This document shows, in pieces, positions 7,066 through 15,054 of a stretch of DNA of 64,000 nucleotides; the stretch's first letter is position 1; each line of letters starts with the position of its first letter. The DNA lies in assembly GCA_964530325.1 (NCBI GenBank), contig CAZHAX010000001.1:62001-126000 (forward strand), read 5' to 3'. The translations under genes were made by a program, and so were the position numbers. The notes beneath the pieces were generated by a model. That model saw only the letters and a list, made by a program, of their open reading frames with translations, did not search any database and had not been told where the DNA came from. Source of the DNA: CAZHAX01 sp964530325. GTDB taxonomy: Bacteria; Chloroflexota; Anaerolineae; B4-G1.

Positions 7066-9357
7066 ATGAAGAGATACCAGCTTCTGCTAGTCGGGGGAAT
7101 AGTCCTCGCCGCGCTGGCTTGCGTGCCGATCACCGACGGTGATGATCTTCCAACGGTGACTCCCATCGAGCCTACGCCGACCCTGGAGGGACCGGGCCCA
7201 GAGGAAGGGCTGGACGACCGCCAGATCCGTCAGAACCTGGTCCGGGCAACGGTGCAGATCGTCGCCCTGGTCGAAGAGGGCTCTCGGCTGCAGCCGGTCT
7301 GGCACGGTTCGGGCACCATTCTGACGTCTGATGGCCTGATTCTCACCAATGCTCACGTCGTCACGGACCCGGACCCGGCCTACCGGCCTGACGCGCTGGG
7401 CGTGGCCATCACCGTCCGCTCCGATGAAACCCCCGAGCTCATGTATATGGCTGAGATCATAGCCATCGACACGGATCTCGACCTGGCCGTTGTCCAGATC
7501 GTCAGCGATCTCGACGGCCGTCCGATTGACGTCGCAGAGCTGGACCTGTTCTATGTGCTCGTGGGCGATTCCGACGGGCTGGAGCTGGGTGACGAACTCC
7601 AGATCCTGGGCTATCCCGGCATCGGCGGCGAGACGATCACCTTCACCGAAGGGGTCGTCAGCGGCTTCACCCGCGAGCGAGGAGTAGAGGGTCGGGCCTA
7701 CGTCAAGACGGACGCCACGATAGCCGGGGGCAACAGCGGCGGGCTCGCCGCGACGACGGACGGTAGGATCGTAGGTGTGCCGACCCAGGTGGGCTATGGT
7801 GGCGCAGAGCGCTTCGCCGACTGCCGCTACCTGGCCGACACGAATAGCGACGGCGTGATAGACGATCTGGACAACTGCATCCCCGTTGGCGGCTTCATCA
7901 ACGCATTGCGACCTGTCAACCTGGCCAAGCCGCTCATCGAGCAGGCGAAGCTGGGGCTGGAGGTGCCGACGCCGGTCGCCCCGCCTGCCTCAGCCGGCGA
8001 AGCCAGCTTCTACAACCTGCTGTTCTCGCCGGACGTGACGGCGAACGATCAGCCGACCCAGATAGTGACGCGGCTGCCCTCGGGGGCCACGAGCCTGTAC
8101 GCCTTCTGGGACTACGAAGGGATGGGGGGCGGGCTCCTTTGGGAAGCCCGCTGGTACTGTGAGAACGAATACCTGGAGGAGGCGAGCCATCCTCCCAGCC
8201 CCTGGCAGGGAGGAGAGAACGGCGTCAACTGGTGGGTAAGCATCTACAGCCCGAGCGGGCTCGAGGATGGGACATACCTGCTCGAGCTGTATGCCGAAGA
8301 CGAGGTACTGGCGGAGGGCTCGATCGAGGTTGGTGGAGGAGCGGAGGGCCCAGCTATCACGAATCTCATCTTCTCCGAGGGGCTGACCGCGGCCGGCGAG
8401 CCCACCAACCCTGCCTTTCTGCTCCCGTCCGGGATCACGGAGGTCTATGCCTTCTTCGACTACGACGGGATGGAGGACGGGCTGAACTGGGGCCGTTCCT
8501 GGTACTATGAAGGCGAGCAGGTGTTCTCCGCGGAAGATGTCTGGTCCGAGGGTCCCAGTGGGTCCACCTGGAGGAGCATCTATTCAGAGGCCCCACTCGA
8601 GCCGGGCCTCTACCGGCTGGAGATCTCCGTGGAGGGCACGCTCCTGGCTTCTGCCGGCTTCACCATTGCCGGCACGCAGACCGACGAGGCGATCGGGCCG
8701 GTCACCTTCGCCTCTGGCCAGAATGCCCAGGGCAACCCGATCAACGCCGGTACGGCTTTCCCCTCAGGGCTGCTCGAGCTGCACATCTTCTTCGATTTCG
8801 CCGGCATGCGGAACGGTCTCTCGTTTGATGAGAAATGGCTTCTCGACGGCGAAGAGCTGGCAACCTTTGAGATGACGTGGATGGATGGGGAGAGCGGGAC
8901 CTTCCACGACAGCATCTACCGTAGTTCGGGCAGTCCGCTGCCGGATGGCACATACACGCTCGAACTGTACGTCAGTGGCGAGCTGGTCCGGATAGCTACG
9001 GCCACGATCGGCACGGGGAGTGCCCCGCCCAGTCCGACGCCGCTGCCGTCCGGTGTCGAAGTGCAGGGCTACATCGTTGATGCCGATACGGGAGAGGGTA
9101 TCTCTGGGGCCTTCTATATCGTGTTCATCTCTGGAGTGACGTGGGACAGCTGGGACGGCGGCGAGGAGCAGATCTACGCCGCCGCCGAGACCGATTCCAG
9201 GGGCTACTTCGAGCTGCCGCTGCCGCTGAAGCGCGGTCAGTCGTACAGCACGGCCGCGCTGGCAGCCGGCTACCGTCCGGTCTGGGCGAACAGCATTCCC
9301 GTCGGGAACGAGCCATCGCCGCTGGAGGTGGAGATCACGATGCAGAAGGACCAGTGA
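7066..9357 (+). CDS. Trypsin-like serine protease lipoprotein with three repeat domains
   Basis: A 763-residue protein. A signal peptide ends in LAALAC, so Cys19 is the probable lipidation site, and a Pro/Thr/Glu linker follows. The protease domain (about 52-295) has an S1C/HtrA-like triad: His97 in TNAHVV, Asp139 in DLDLAVVQ, Ser224 in GGNSGG. A calcium-loop-like segment DTNSDGVIDDLDNC lies at 258-271. There is no PDZ domain. Instead, three related units start near residues 312, 428 and 542 (about 115 residues each), sharing PSG, a (Y/H)xFxDxxGM core, W, and DGTYxLELY-type ends. The C-terminus (664-763) resembles a carboxypeptidase regulatory-like fold. It is expected on the outer face of the cytoplasmic membrane. 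The repeats are not a domain I can name. Confidence 0.85.
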   Translation: MKRYQLLLVGGIVLAALACVPITDGDDLPTVTPIEPTPTLEGPGPEEGLDDRQIRQNLVRATVQIVALVEEGSRLQPVWHGSGTILTSDGLILTNAHVVTDPDPAYRPDALGVAITVRSDETPELMYMAEIIAIDTDLDLAVVQIVSDLDGRPIDVAELDLFYVLVGDSDGLELGDELQILGYPGIGGETITFTEGVVSGFTRERGVEGRAYVKTDATIAGGNSGGLAATTDGRIVGVPTQVGYGGAERFADCRYLADTNSDGVIDDLDNCIPVGGFINALRPVNLAKPLIEQAKLGLEVPTPVAPPASAGEASFYNLLFSPDVTANDQPTQIVTRLPSGATSLYAFWDYEGMGGGLLWEARWYCENEYLEEASHPPSPWQGGENGVNWWVSIYSPSGLEDGTYLLELYAEDEVLAEGSIEVGGGAEGPAITNLIFSEGLTAAGEPTNPAFLLPSGITEVYAFFDYDGMEDGLNWGRSWYYEGEQVFSAEDVWSEGPSGSTWRSIYSEAPLEPGLYRLEISVEGTLLASAGFTIAGTQTDEAIGPVTFASGQNAQGNPINAGTAFPSGLLELHIFFDFAGMRNGLSFDEKWLLDGEELATFEMTWMDGESGTFHDSIYRSSGSPLPDGTYTLELYVSGELVRIATATIGTGSAPPSPTPLPSGVEVQGYIVDADTGEGISGAFYIVFISGVTWDSWDGGEEQIYAAAETDSRGYFELPLPLKRGQSYSTAALAAGYRPVWANSIPVGNEPSPLEVEITMQKDQ

Positions 9358-9425
9358 CGCCAGCGGGCGGCCCATATCGCAGCCGTCGCTGGGAACAGCG
9401 GATGAAAGTGGCAGGCGGAGGGCAG

Positions 9426-9460
9426 GCTGGGGGAGGCCCTCCCCCAGCTCTTTCTGGGGG
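9426..9460 (+). promoter_or_regulatory. Two mutually exclusive hairpins before a start codon
   Basis: GCTGGGGGAG (9426-9435) pairs perfectly with CTCCCCCAGC (9439-9448) around a 3-base loop. The same CCCCCAG (9441-9447) can instead pair with CTGGGGG (9454-9460), which is the only Shine-Dalgarno-like sequence before the ATG at 9465. The two stems cannot coexist. The first would leave the ribosome site free and the second would hide it, a switch-like arrangement. No ligand-binding domain is visible upstream. The first hairpin could also act as a weak terminator after the protease gene. Confidence 0.45.
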
Positions 9461-9464
9461 TGTG

Positions 9465-10157
9465 ATGGTACAAGACAGCGAGAGGTCAACTCGGCCGCAG
9501 GCCGGCAAGGGGACTCGTCTCGCCACTCTCGTCGCGATCCTGATCGCTGCCGTGTCGATGGCCAGCGCTGGTGTGGTCTGGCGCGCTGCGATCGCGGAAA
9601 GCCGTGCGACGACCTCTGAGAGGGAGGGCATGATCGCCGCGGTTAAGCGCGAGGCAGCCATGGCAGCAGACGTATCCACGCTGCTCTGGGAGGCCCGCTA
9701 TGCGGCGGACCATGCGCTATATCTGGCCCGCCTCAGCGTGCTGGAGGGTGATGAAGATGTGGGTGCGGACGCTGAGGCGGAAGGGCTCGCCGTGATAGTC
9801 GATTCGCTGGCGGGCTTCACGCCACTGTCCACCGACGAGAGCTATAGAACCTCAGACGGAGGGTTCGATCTCGACGCCCGCCTGGACGATCTTCGCGGTC
9901 TCAACCCCGATCTGCAAGACGTGGAACCCGGCAAGTACTTCAGCGAGGCGGACAGGTATCACCTGGAGTCCCGGTTGCTCCTCTCGGCCGTCGTCGTATT
10001 CGCCATCTCCCTGTTCTTCCTTACACTCGCGGAGATCACTCCTCATCGCGCTCGCTACGTTCTGGCGGCTGCTGGGGGCCTGATCTTCCTGGGCGGGCTG
10101 GCAGGCGTGATCGCTGCCGAGCTGTACTGCGTGCTTGCGTTCGCGCCGGTTGGCTGA
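9465..10157 (+). CDS. Membrane protein, one TM + loop + three TM, paralogue of next gene
   Basis: A 230-residue protein from the ATG at 9465. It has one membrane helix after a basic N-terminus (TRLATLVAILIAAVSMASA), an extracytoplasmic region of some 120 residues with acidic and helical character, then two or three membrane helices near the C-terminus. The frame is open further upstream (ATG at 9402), but that extension is Gly/Pro-rich and lies over the hairpin pair. I do not recognise a family. The following gene has the same plan and similar length, which suggests a tandem duplication. Confidence 0.65.
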   Translation: MVQDSERSTRPQAGKGTRLATLVAILIAAVSMASAGVVWRAAIAESRATTSEREGMIAAVKREAAMAADVSTLLWEARYAADHALYLARLSVLEGDEDVGADAEAEGLAVIVDSLAGFTPLSTDESYRTSDGGFDLDARLDDLRGLNPDLQDVEPGKYFSEADRYHLESRLLLSAVVVFAISLFFLTLAEITPHRARYVLAAAGGLIFLGGLAGVIAAELYCVLAFAPVG

Positions 10158-10195
10158 GCCGCATTCAGCAGGTTCGACGAACGAGGAACTAGATC

Positions 10196-10891
10196 ATGGA
10201 CAAGGCGACGTCGATCGGCAACGGCCGCATCGGCCGCTTCCATATCGGGGTGACCGGCCTGATTCTGCTGGTCACGGTCTTGGGAGCGGGCACGGCGCTG
10301 TTGCAGACGCATGCGTCGGTGAGAGAGAGCCAGGCAACTCGCGATTCAGTGGTCACGGCAGTGGAACTCATGGGAGCGCTCGACAGCGGAGCTCTGCGAG
10401 CGGCCTATGACACCGGGATCGCGGTTGATACGGTGACCAAGATGATGGAGTACGCAACGTACCGGCTGGCCGCTCTTGAGCTGGAGCAGAACGGCCGCAA
10501 TGACGAGGCTGCTCTATATGAGCGGAGGGCGGAGCAGGTCGAGGCCGAGATCATCGCGGCAGGTGCGCTCTCTGTGTTATTCACAGACGATCGGTACGCC
10601 CCTGAGCCAGAAGCAAGCCTGATGCCAGACATCGATGCCTACATGGAGGATTGGCGGGAGCCTATCGACGGGCTCCTGGCACGGCAGCAGGAGCAGGCCC
10701 AAGCCGCAGACCAGTGGGGCGACAGGGCGGACGCATACACGTCTGTCGCCACTGTACTAGCTCTCTCCCTGTTTCTCTTTGGCCTATCCTTGTCGATTCC
10801 CAGCCGAATGCGGACGCTGTTTGCCGCCGTGGGCAGTCTACTCGTCTGCGCGGCGCTCGGCTGGACAGCGTGGACTATTCTGCTGACCTAG
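10196..10891 (+). CDS. Membrane protein, paralogue of the preceding gene
   Basis: A 231-residue protein with the same topology as its upstream neighbour: one N-terminal helix (GVTGLILLVTVLGAGTALLQ), an extracytoplasmic helical region of about 140 residues beginning with SVRESQATRDSV, comparable to the SRATTSEREG stretch next door, and two hydrophobic segments at the C-terminus separated by SRMRT. GAGGAAC lies before the ATG. The extracellular part might form a helical bundle, as in sensory input domains, but no signalling domain is attached. It is the last gene of the 5.5-10.9 kb plus-strand run and converges with the PfkB gene. Confidence 0.65.
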   Translation: MDKATSIGNGRIGRFHIGVTGLILLVTVLGAGTALLQTHASVRESQATRDSVVTAVELMGALDSGALRAAYDTGIAVDTVTKMMEYATYRLAALELEQNGRNDEAALYERRAEQVEAEIIAAGALSVLFTDDRYAPEPEASLMPDIDAYMEDWREPIDGLLARQQEQAQAADQWGDRADAYTSVATVLALSLFLFGLSLSIPSRMRTLFAAVGSLLVCAALGWTAWTILLT

Positions 10892-10925
10892 GCCGCGCGG
10901 GGCGGATCGCCGGAACGCAGCGGCG

Positions 10926-11891
10926 CTATGAGGCGGCCAGGGGGTCCAGCTGCCCCTCGTCGTCGAAGTGTTCGCGGAATCGAGAGACGAACTCCGCCGG
11001 CGTGTATTGGTGCGCCTGCGGCCCTGGCTCCTCGAGCGAGTAGGTTGCCGCGAGGGCGCCGACGCGTCCGGCCAAGGGCCAGGGGAGCTCCATCGCCAGC
11101 CCTTTGATCAGCCCGGCGCGGAATGCGTCGCCCACGCCGGTGGGGTCGCCGACCCGACAGGGCGGCACGACCGGGATATCGTGGGCACCGCCATCTGCCC
11201 AGATCCGCGCTCCCTGCTCGCCGAGCGTGATCACGCAGGCCCGCCGGGGAGCGACATGGACCGCCTCTTCACCCAGCCCGGTCTTCTCCAGCAGCATCCC
11301 CAGCTCGTACTCGTTGACAACCAGCAGATCGCAGCCCTCGAGGCCCGCCCGCAGTTCGTCGCCCGCAAGGCGTGGGATCTGCTGGCTCGGATCGTACAGG
11401 TATGGGAGGCCCATCTCGCGGCACTCGGCGGCATAGACCACCATCGCCTCCGGGTCGTTGGGCGAGATGACGACCAGGTCGACCTGCTCCTCTGCCAGGC
11501 TGTGCAGAGATAGCTCCCGCGCTCGGGCCATCGCGCCGGTGTAGAACGAGGCGATCTGGTTGCCGTCCACGTCAGTGCTGACGAAGAACGAGGCGGTGAA
11601 GACGTCGGGCTCCCGGCGGACCAGAGTGGTGTCCACTCCGTGTTGCTGCAGCCAGGCCTCGTATTCGTCGAAGTCCTGGCCCACCGTTGCCATGAGCCGA
11701 GGCTTCTCCCCCAGGAGGCCCAGGTTGTAGGCTATGTTCGCCCCACATCCCCCGCGCTGCTGCCTGATCTCGTCGACAAGGAAGCTGACGGAGAGATGCT
11801 CGATCTGATCGGGCAGGATGTGCTCGGCGAACCGGCCCGGGAACTTCATCAGGTAGTCTACTGCAACGGAACCGGTGACGATAGTGTTCAT
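10926..11891 (-). CDS. PfkB-family sugar/nucleoside kinase (adenosine-kinase-like)
   Basis: A 321-residue ribokinase-fold kinase. The N-terminal Gly motif is QRGGCGANIAYNLGLLG, and the C-terminal PfkB signature is DPTGVGDAFRAGLIKG with the catalytic Asp in GVGDAF (GAGD in most members). The overall pattern is closest to bacterial adenosine kinase-like enzymes. It phosphorylates a sugar or nucleoside in the cytoplasm; the exact substrate is uncertain. It closes the operon headed by mtnA. Since MtnA acts on methylthioribose-1-phosphate, a salvage role for 5'-modified ribose or nucleosides is conceivable. Because CDP-sugar genes lie between them, that link is inference only. Confidence 0.85.
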   Translation of the reverse strand: MNTIVTGSVAVDYLMKFPGRFAEHILPDQIEHLSVSFLVDEIRQQRGGCGANIAYNLGLLGEKPRLMATVGQDFDEYEAWLQQHGVDTTLVRREPDVFTASFFVSTDVDGNQIASFYTGAMARARELSLHSLAEEQVDLVVISPNDPEAMVVYAAECREMGLPYLYDPSQQIPRLAGDELRAGLEGCDLLVVNEYELGMLLEKTGLGEEAVHVAPRRACVITLGEQGARIWADGGAHDIPVVPPCRVGDPTGVGDAFRAGLIKGLAMELPWPLAGRVGALAATYSLEEPGPQAHQYTPAEFVSRFREHFDDEGQLDPLAAS

Positions 11892-11950
11892 GTAGCCGCC
11901 TCAGAATGAAGTCAGCTTGGCAGAGTCCTGGATGGGCCCGCGTGAGCTGA

Positions 11951-12676
11951 TCAGTCTCTGTCCTGAGTCCCTATCACCTGGCGCAGCGGAATCAGGCGAT
12001 CGCGCACGATCACTCTCAGGGCCCACAGCCCGTCCCAAGGCCGTATTTTCTTCCCCTCGGCGACCGTGCGCGGGCTGTAGGAGACCGGCACCTCCAGGAT
12101 CTCGTGTCCGGCGCGCAGGAGCTTGTCCGTCAGCTCGAAGTCGAGGTCGAAGCCGGGACTCGTCAGCTTGAGAGACTTGAGAACATCAGTCCGCACCATC
12201 TTCGAGGCCGTGGCCACGTCTGTCAGGCGTGCCCCATACAGCAGGTTGGTCATCCAGGTCAGGACGCGGACGCCCAGGTAGTTGGCGGCATACTCGTATC
12301 TCGCGTGTCCTCCGAGCGTCCTGGAGCCGTATACGGCAGCCGCGTCCTCGCTGACCACCTTCTCGAGCAGGAGCGGGATGTCGGCCGGATCATACTCCAG
12401 GTCCGCATCCTGGATGAAGCAGTAGTGGCCCGTGCAGCGGGCGACGGCAGTACGTACCGACGTGCCCTTTCCCAGGTTGCGAGGGTGCAAGACGACCTCC
12501 ACGCCCGGCAGGTCCAGCTCCTGAAGCAGCTCACGCGAACCGTCTGTGGAGTAGTTGTCCACCACAACGATCTGCTTCTCCCAGTCCGGGCCCAGGTCGA
12601 CGCCGCGGACGCGCTCCAGCGTGATGGGGAAGGATTTCCTCTCGTTGTAGACACAGATGATTATCGATAGCTTCAT
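11951..12676 (-). CDS. Glycosyltransferase family 2
   Basis: A 241-residue GT-A fold enzyme without membrane helices. The N-terminus (KLSIIICVYNER) and VVDNYSTDGSREL form the nucleotide-binding part, and QDADLEYDP holds the DxD-type metal site. The pattern resembles polyprenyl-phosphate glucosyl/mannosyltransferases of the DPM1 class that lack membrane anchors. It lies 38 bases downstream of rfbH in the CDP-deoxysugar operon and could transfer a sugar to a lipid or a growing glycan. The donor is not determinable from sequence. Confidence 0.88.
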   Translation of the reverse strand: MKLSIIICVYNERKSFPITLERVRGVDLGPDWEKQIVVVDNYSTDGSRELLQELDLPGVEVVLHPRNLGKGTSVRTAVARCTGHYCFIQDADLEYDPADIPLLLEKVVSEDAAAVYGSRTLGGHARYEYAANYLGVRVLTWMTNLLYGARLTDVATASKMVRTDVLKSLKLTSPGFDLDFELTDKLLRAGHEILEVPVSYSPRTVAEGKKIRPWDGLWALRVIVRDRLIPLRQVIGTQDRD

Positions 12677-12714
12677 TATCGCTGATGTGCGGCTGCAGGC
12701 CGCCGGGTGCGGCC

Positions 12715-14049
12715 CTAGTACCCTCCTATGAAGTCGCTGAATGCCTCGAGCATATGGGCGATTCGGGCCTCATCGAGCCCTGGGAACACGCCTATGAAGA
12801 ACGTGCTCTGCGCTGCCACGTCCGAGTTGGGCAGCTCCCCAACTGAGCGGCACTCGATGTCCCTGAATGCTGGCTGGCGCAGGATGTTACCGGCGAACAG
12901 GTAGCGAGTCTCCACCTGGCGCCCCTCCAGGAATCTGGTGATGTCCCGACGAGAGAAGGGTGCCTCCGCGCGGACGGTAATGGGGAAAGCAAACCAGGCT
13001 GGCTGCGCGAGCTCGCTCCACGCGGGCAGAAGCAGGTGGTCCTCGTACTGCTTGAGGCCTGCGTAGATAGCGTCGAAGTTGCGGCGACGCGCCAGGATGA
13101 AGTCGGGAAGCTTCTCCAGCTGCGCCAGCCCAATTGCCGCCTGCAGGTCTGTCATCTTCAAGTTGTAGCCGATCTCCGTGTAGAGGTACCGGTGGTCGTA
13201 GGGCTCGTCCAGGCCGGGGATCTCCCACTCCAGCCGGTGACCGCAGGCGCCTTCAGGAGGGCTATCGTGGCTGCAGCGGCAGTCGCGTCCCCAATCGCGC
13301 AGGCTCTGGGCGATGTGGGCCAGTTTCGAATCCGAGGTTACGACTGCCCCGCCTTCGCCCGTGGTGATGTGGTGGGCCGGATAGAAGCTGAGCGTTGCCA
13401 GGTCGCCGAAGCTGCCCGCCTTCTGCCCGCTGTAGGTGGATCCCAGGGCGTCGCACGTATCCTCGATCACGTAGAGGCCGTGCTCATGGGCGAAGGTCAT
13501 CACCGGCCCCATGTCGACGGGATTGCCCAGGGTGTGCGCCGCCACTATGGCCCGGGTGCGCTGGGAGAGGGCCTGCTCCAGCTGGCCAGGATCGAGGTTA
13601 TAGGTGCCCAGCAGGCAATCGACGAAGACAGGAACCAGGTTGTTCTGTACGATCGGTGCCACGGTCGTGGGGAAGCCCACCGCCGAGGTGATCACCTCAT
13701 CGCCCGGCTCAAGCGGGCGGTCCAGCTGCCTGGACCGGAGGCTGGTCAGGGCTACAAGATTGGCTGAGGAGCCGGAGTTGACGGCCAAGGCGCGCTTCAG
13801 GCCGAGGAATCGGGCGAGCTGCTCCTCGAACCGCTCCGCCTGTGGACCTGCGGTGAGCCAGAAGTCGAGGGCCGACCCCACCGCGGCGATCAGCTCCCGC
13901 TCATCGAAGACGCGTCCGCCATAGTGCACGCGGTCCTGCCCGGGGACGAACGATCGACGTCCGTGTGCAGCGTCGTAGTACTGGGCGACGAGATCCTCTA
14001 TCTGCCGGCGTATCTGCGCAGCCTTTGTTGACTGTGAACCCTGACTCAC
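12715..14049 (-). CDS. rfbH: CDP-4-keto-6-deoxyglucose-3-dehydrase (RfbH/DdhC type)
   Basis: A 444-residue member of the DegT/DnrJ/EryC1 fold. The residue that would be the PLP-binding Lys of aminotransferases is His: FYPAHHITTGEGGAV (His226/227), which marks the PMP-dependent 3-dehydrases. Cys residues for the [2Fe-2S] cluster lie in DWGRDCRC and about ten residues later (Cys257, 259, 269). It removes the C3 hydroxyl of CDP-6-deoxy-4-keto-glucose on the way to 3,6-dideoxyhexoses. The reaction needs a reductase (RfbI/E3 type), which is not encoded in this operon. It overlaps the upstream SDR gene by four bases. Confidence 0.93.
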   Translation of the reverse strand: MSQGSQSTKAAQIRRQIEDLVAQYYDAAHGRRSFVPGQDRVHYGGRVFDERELIAAVGSALDFWLTAGPQAERFEEQLARFLGLKRALAVNSGSSANLVALTSLRSRQLDRPLEPGDEVITSAVGFPTTVAPIVQNNLVPVFVDCLLGTYNLDPGQLEQALSQRTRAIVAAHTLGNPVDMGPVMTFAHEHGLYVIEDTCDALGSTYSGQKAGSFGDLATLSFYPAHHITTGEGGAVVTSDSKLAHIAQSLRDWGRDCRCSHDSPPEGACGHRLEWEIPGLDEPYDHRYLYTEIGYNLKMTDLQAAIGLAQLEKLPDFILARRRNFDAIYAGLKQYEDHLLLPAWSELAQPAWFAFPITVRAEAPFSRRDITRFLEGRQVETRYLFAGNILRQPAFRDIECRSVGELPNSDVAAQSTFFIGVFPGLDEARIAHMLEAFSDFIGGY

Positions 14050-15050
14050 GCCTCAGTCACCCCGTTCGGCGATTCCTGGCGGACGGCGTCGATCGTCCGG
14101 CGTAGGCCCTCCTCCAGCGAGACGGACGCCCGCCACCCGGTGTGCTTCGCGGTCGTCTCCGCGTCGACGGCGACTTCCATCGCCTCCCCGGCTCTAGCCG
14201 GGAGCTCGCCGGCGAGCACCTTCCCCTGCGCCCGGGTCATCGCCCAGATGGCCTGAACGACCTCGCGAATCGCAGTCATGACCCCGGTTCCCAGGTCGAG
14301 GCTCAACCCCTCTATGCCGGGGGCCGCGGCCAGGGCCAGCAACCCCCCTGCTACGTCGTCGATGAAGACGAAATCTCTGCTCTGCTCGCCGTGAGTCATC
14401 GCGAAATCGGAGCCGGCAAGAGCAGCGCGCACGGCCGCAGCGATCAGCGTGTGCCCCGGCTGACCAGGTCCGTATACCTGGCCGGGCCGAGCGACGACGA
14501 TCGGAATGCCCAGCGCCCTCCAGTAGGCCCGCGCGAAGGCCCACGCCGCAGCCTTCGATGCGCCGTAGAAGCTGAATGGGTCCAGCCCTTCCCGCGCCTG
14601 GCGCGCTCCGTACTCGTAGCTGGTGCCCACGAGCAGGATGCGTCCCACCTTGCGCTCTCGCAATGCCTCCAGGAGATTGATCGTGCCTCCGGTGTTGACC
14701 GCCAGAGCGTCGCGAGCGCCCACCGAAGCATCGGAGACGCCGATCGCGGCCAGGTGGAACACGATCTCCGGGCTAGCCTTGGCAACCGCCTGCGCAACCG
14801 AGTCGGCATCGCGCACGTCGATAGTCAGACGCCTGGCGCTTGAGGGCAGCTGGGCCGCGCTGCCGGCGGATTCCTCTGGGATAAGGCCGGCCCACAGGTC
14901 CGCTCCGGCGTCGACCAGCATCGCCGTGAGCCGGCGGCCGATGAACCCAGTCGCTCCCGTAACCAGGACCCGCCGCTTGCTCCAGGCGCAGCACTGCCGG
15001 CAGCTGCCGCGGCCGTTGCCCGTGCTCACCTGGCCGGTCGATTCCTGCAC
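14046..15050 (-). CDS. NAD-dependent epimerase/dehydratase-type SDR, CDP-deoxysugar reductase candidate
   Basis: An extended SDR of 334 residues: GATGFIGRR (cofactor), HLAAIGV, YGASK (catalytic Tyr/Lys), and RPGQVYGPGQ (substrate side). Lying between rfbG and rfbH, it most likely acts on the CDP-sugar they make, as CDP-paratose or CDP-abequose synthases do in Salmonella and Yersinia clusters; the precise product cannot be read from sequence. The GTG at 15050 lies two bases after the rfbG stop; the first 25 residues, with several Cys, precede the Rossmann fold, and no strong ribosome site is seen. Translational coupling is likely. Confidence 0.8.
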   Translation of the reverse strand: MQESTGQVSTGNGRGSCRQCCAWSKRRVLVTGATGFIGRRLTAMLVDAGADLWAGLIPEESAGSAAQLPSSARRLTIDVRDADSVAQAVAKASPEIVFHLAAIGVSDASVGARDALAVNTGGTINLLEALRERKVGRILLVGTSYEYGARQAREGLDPFSFYGASKAAAWAFARAYWRALGIPIVVARPGQVYGPGQPGHTLIAAAVRAALAGSDFAMTHGEQSRDFVFIDDVAGGLLALAAAPGIEGLSLDLGTGVMTAIREVVQAIWAMTRAQGKVLAGELPARAGEAMEVAVDAETTAKHTGWRASVSLEEGLRRTIDAVRQESPNGVTEA

Positions 15051-15054
15051 GGCC

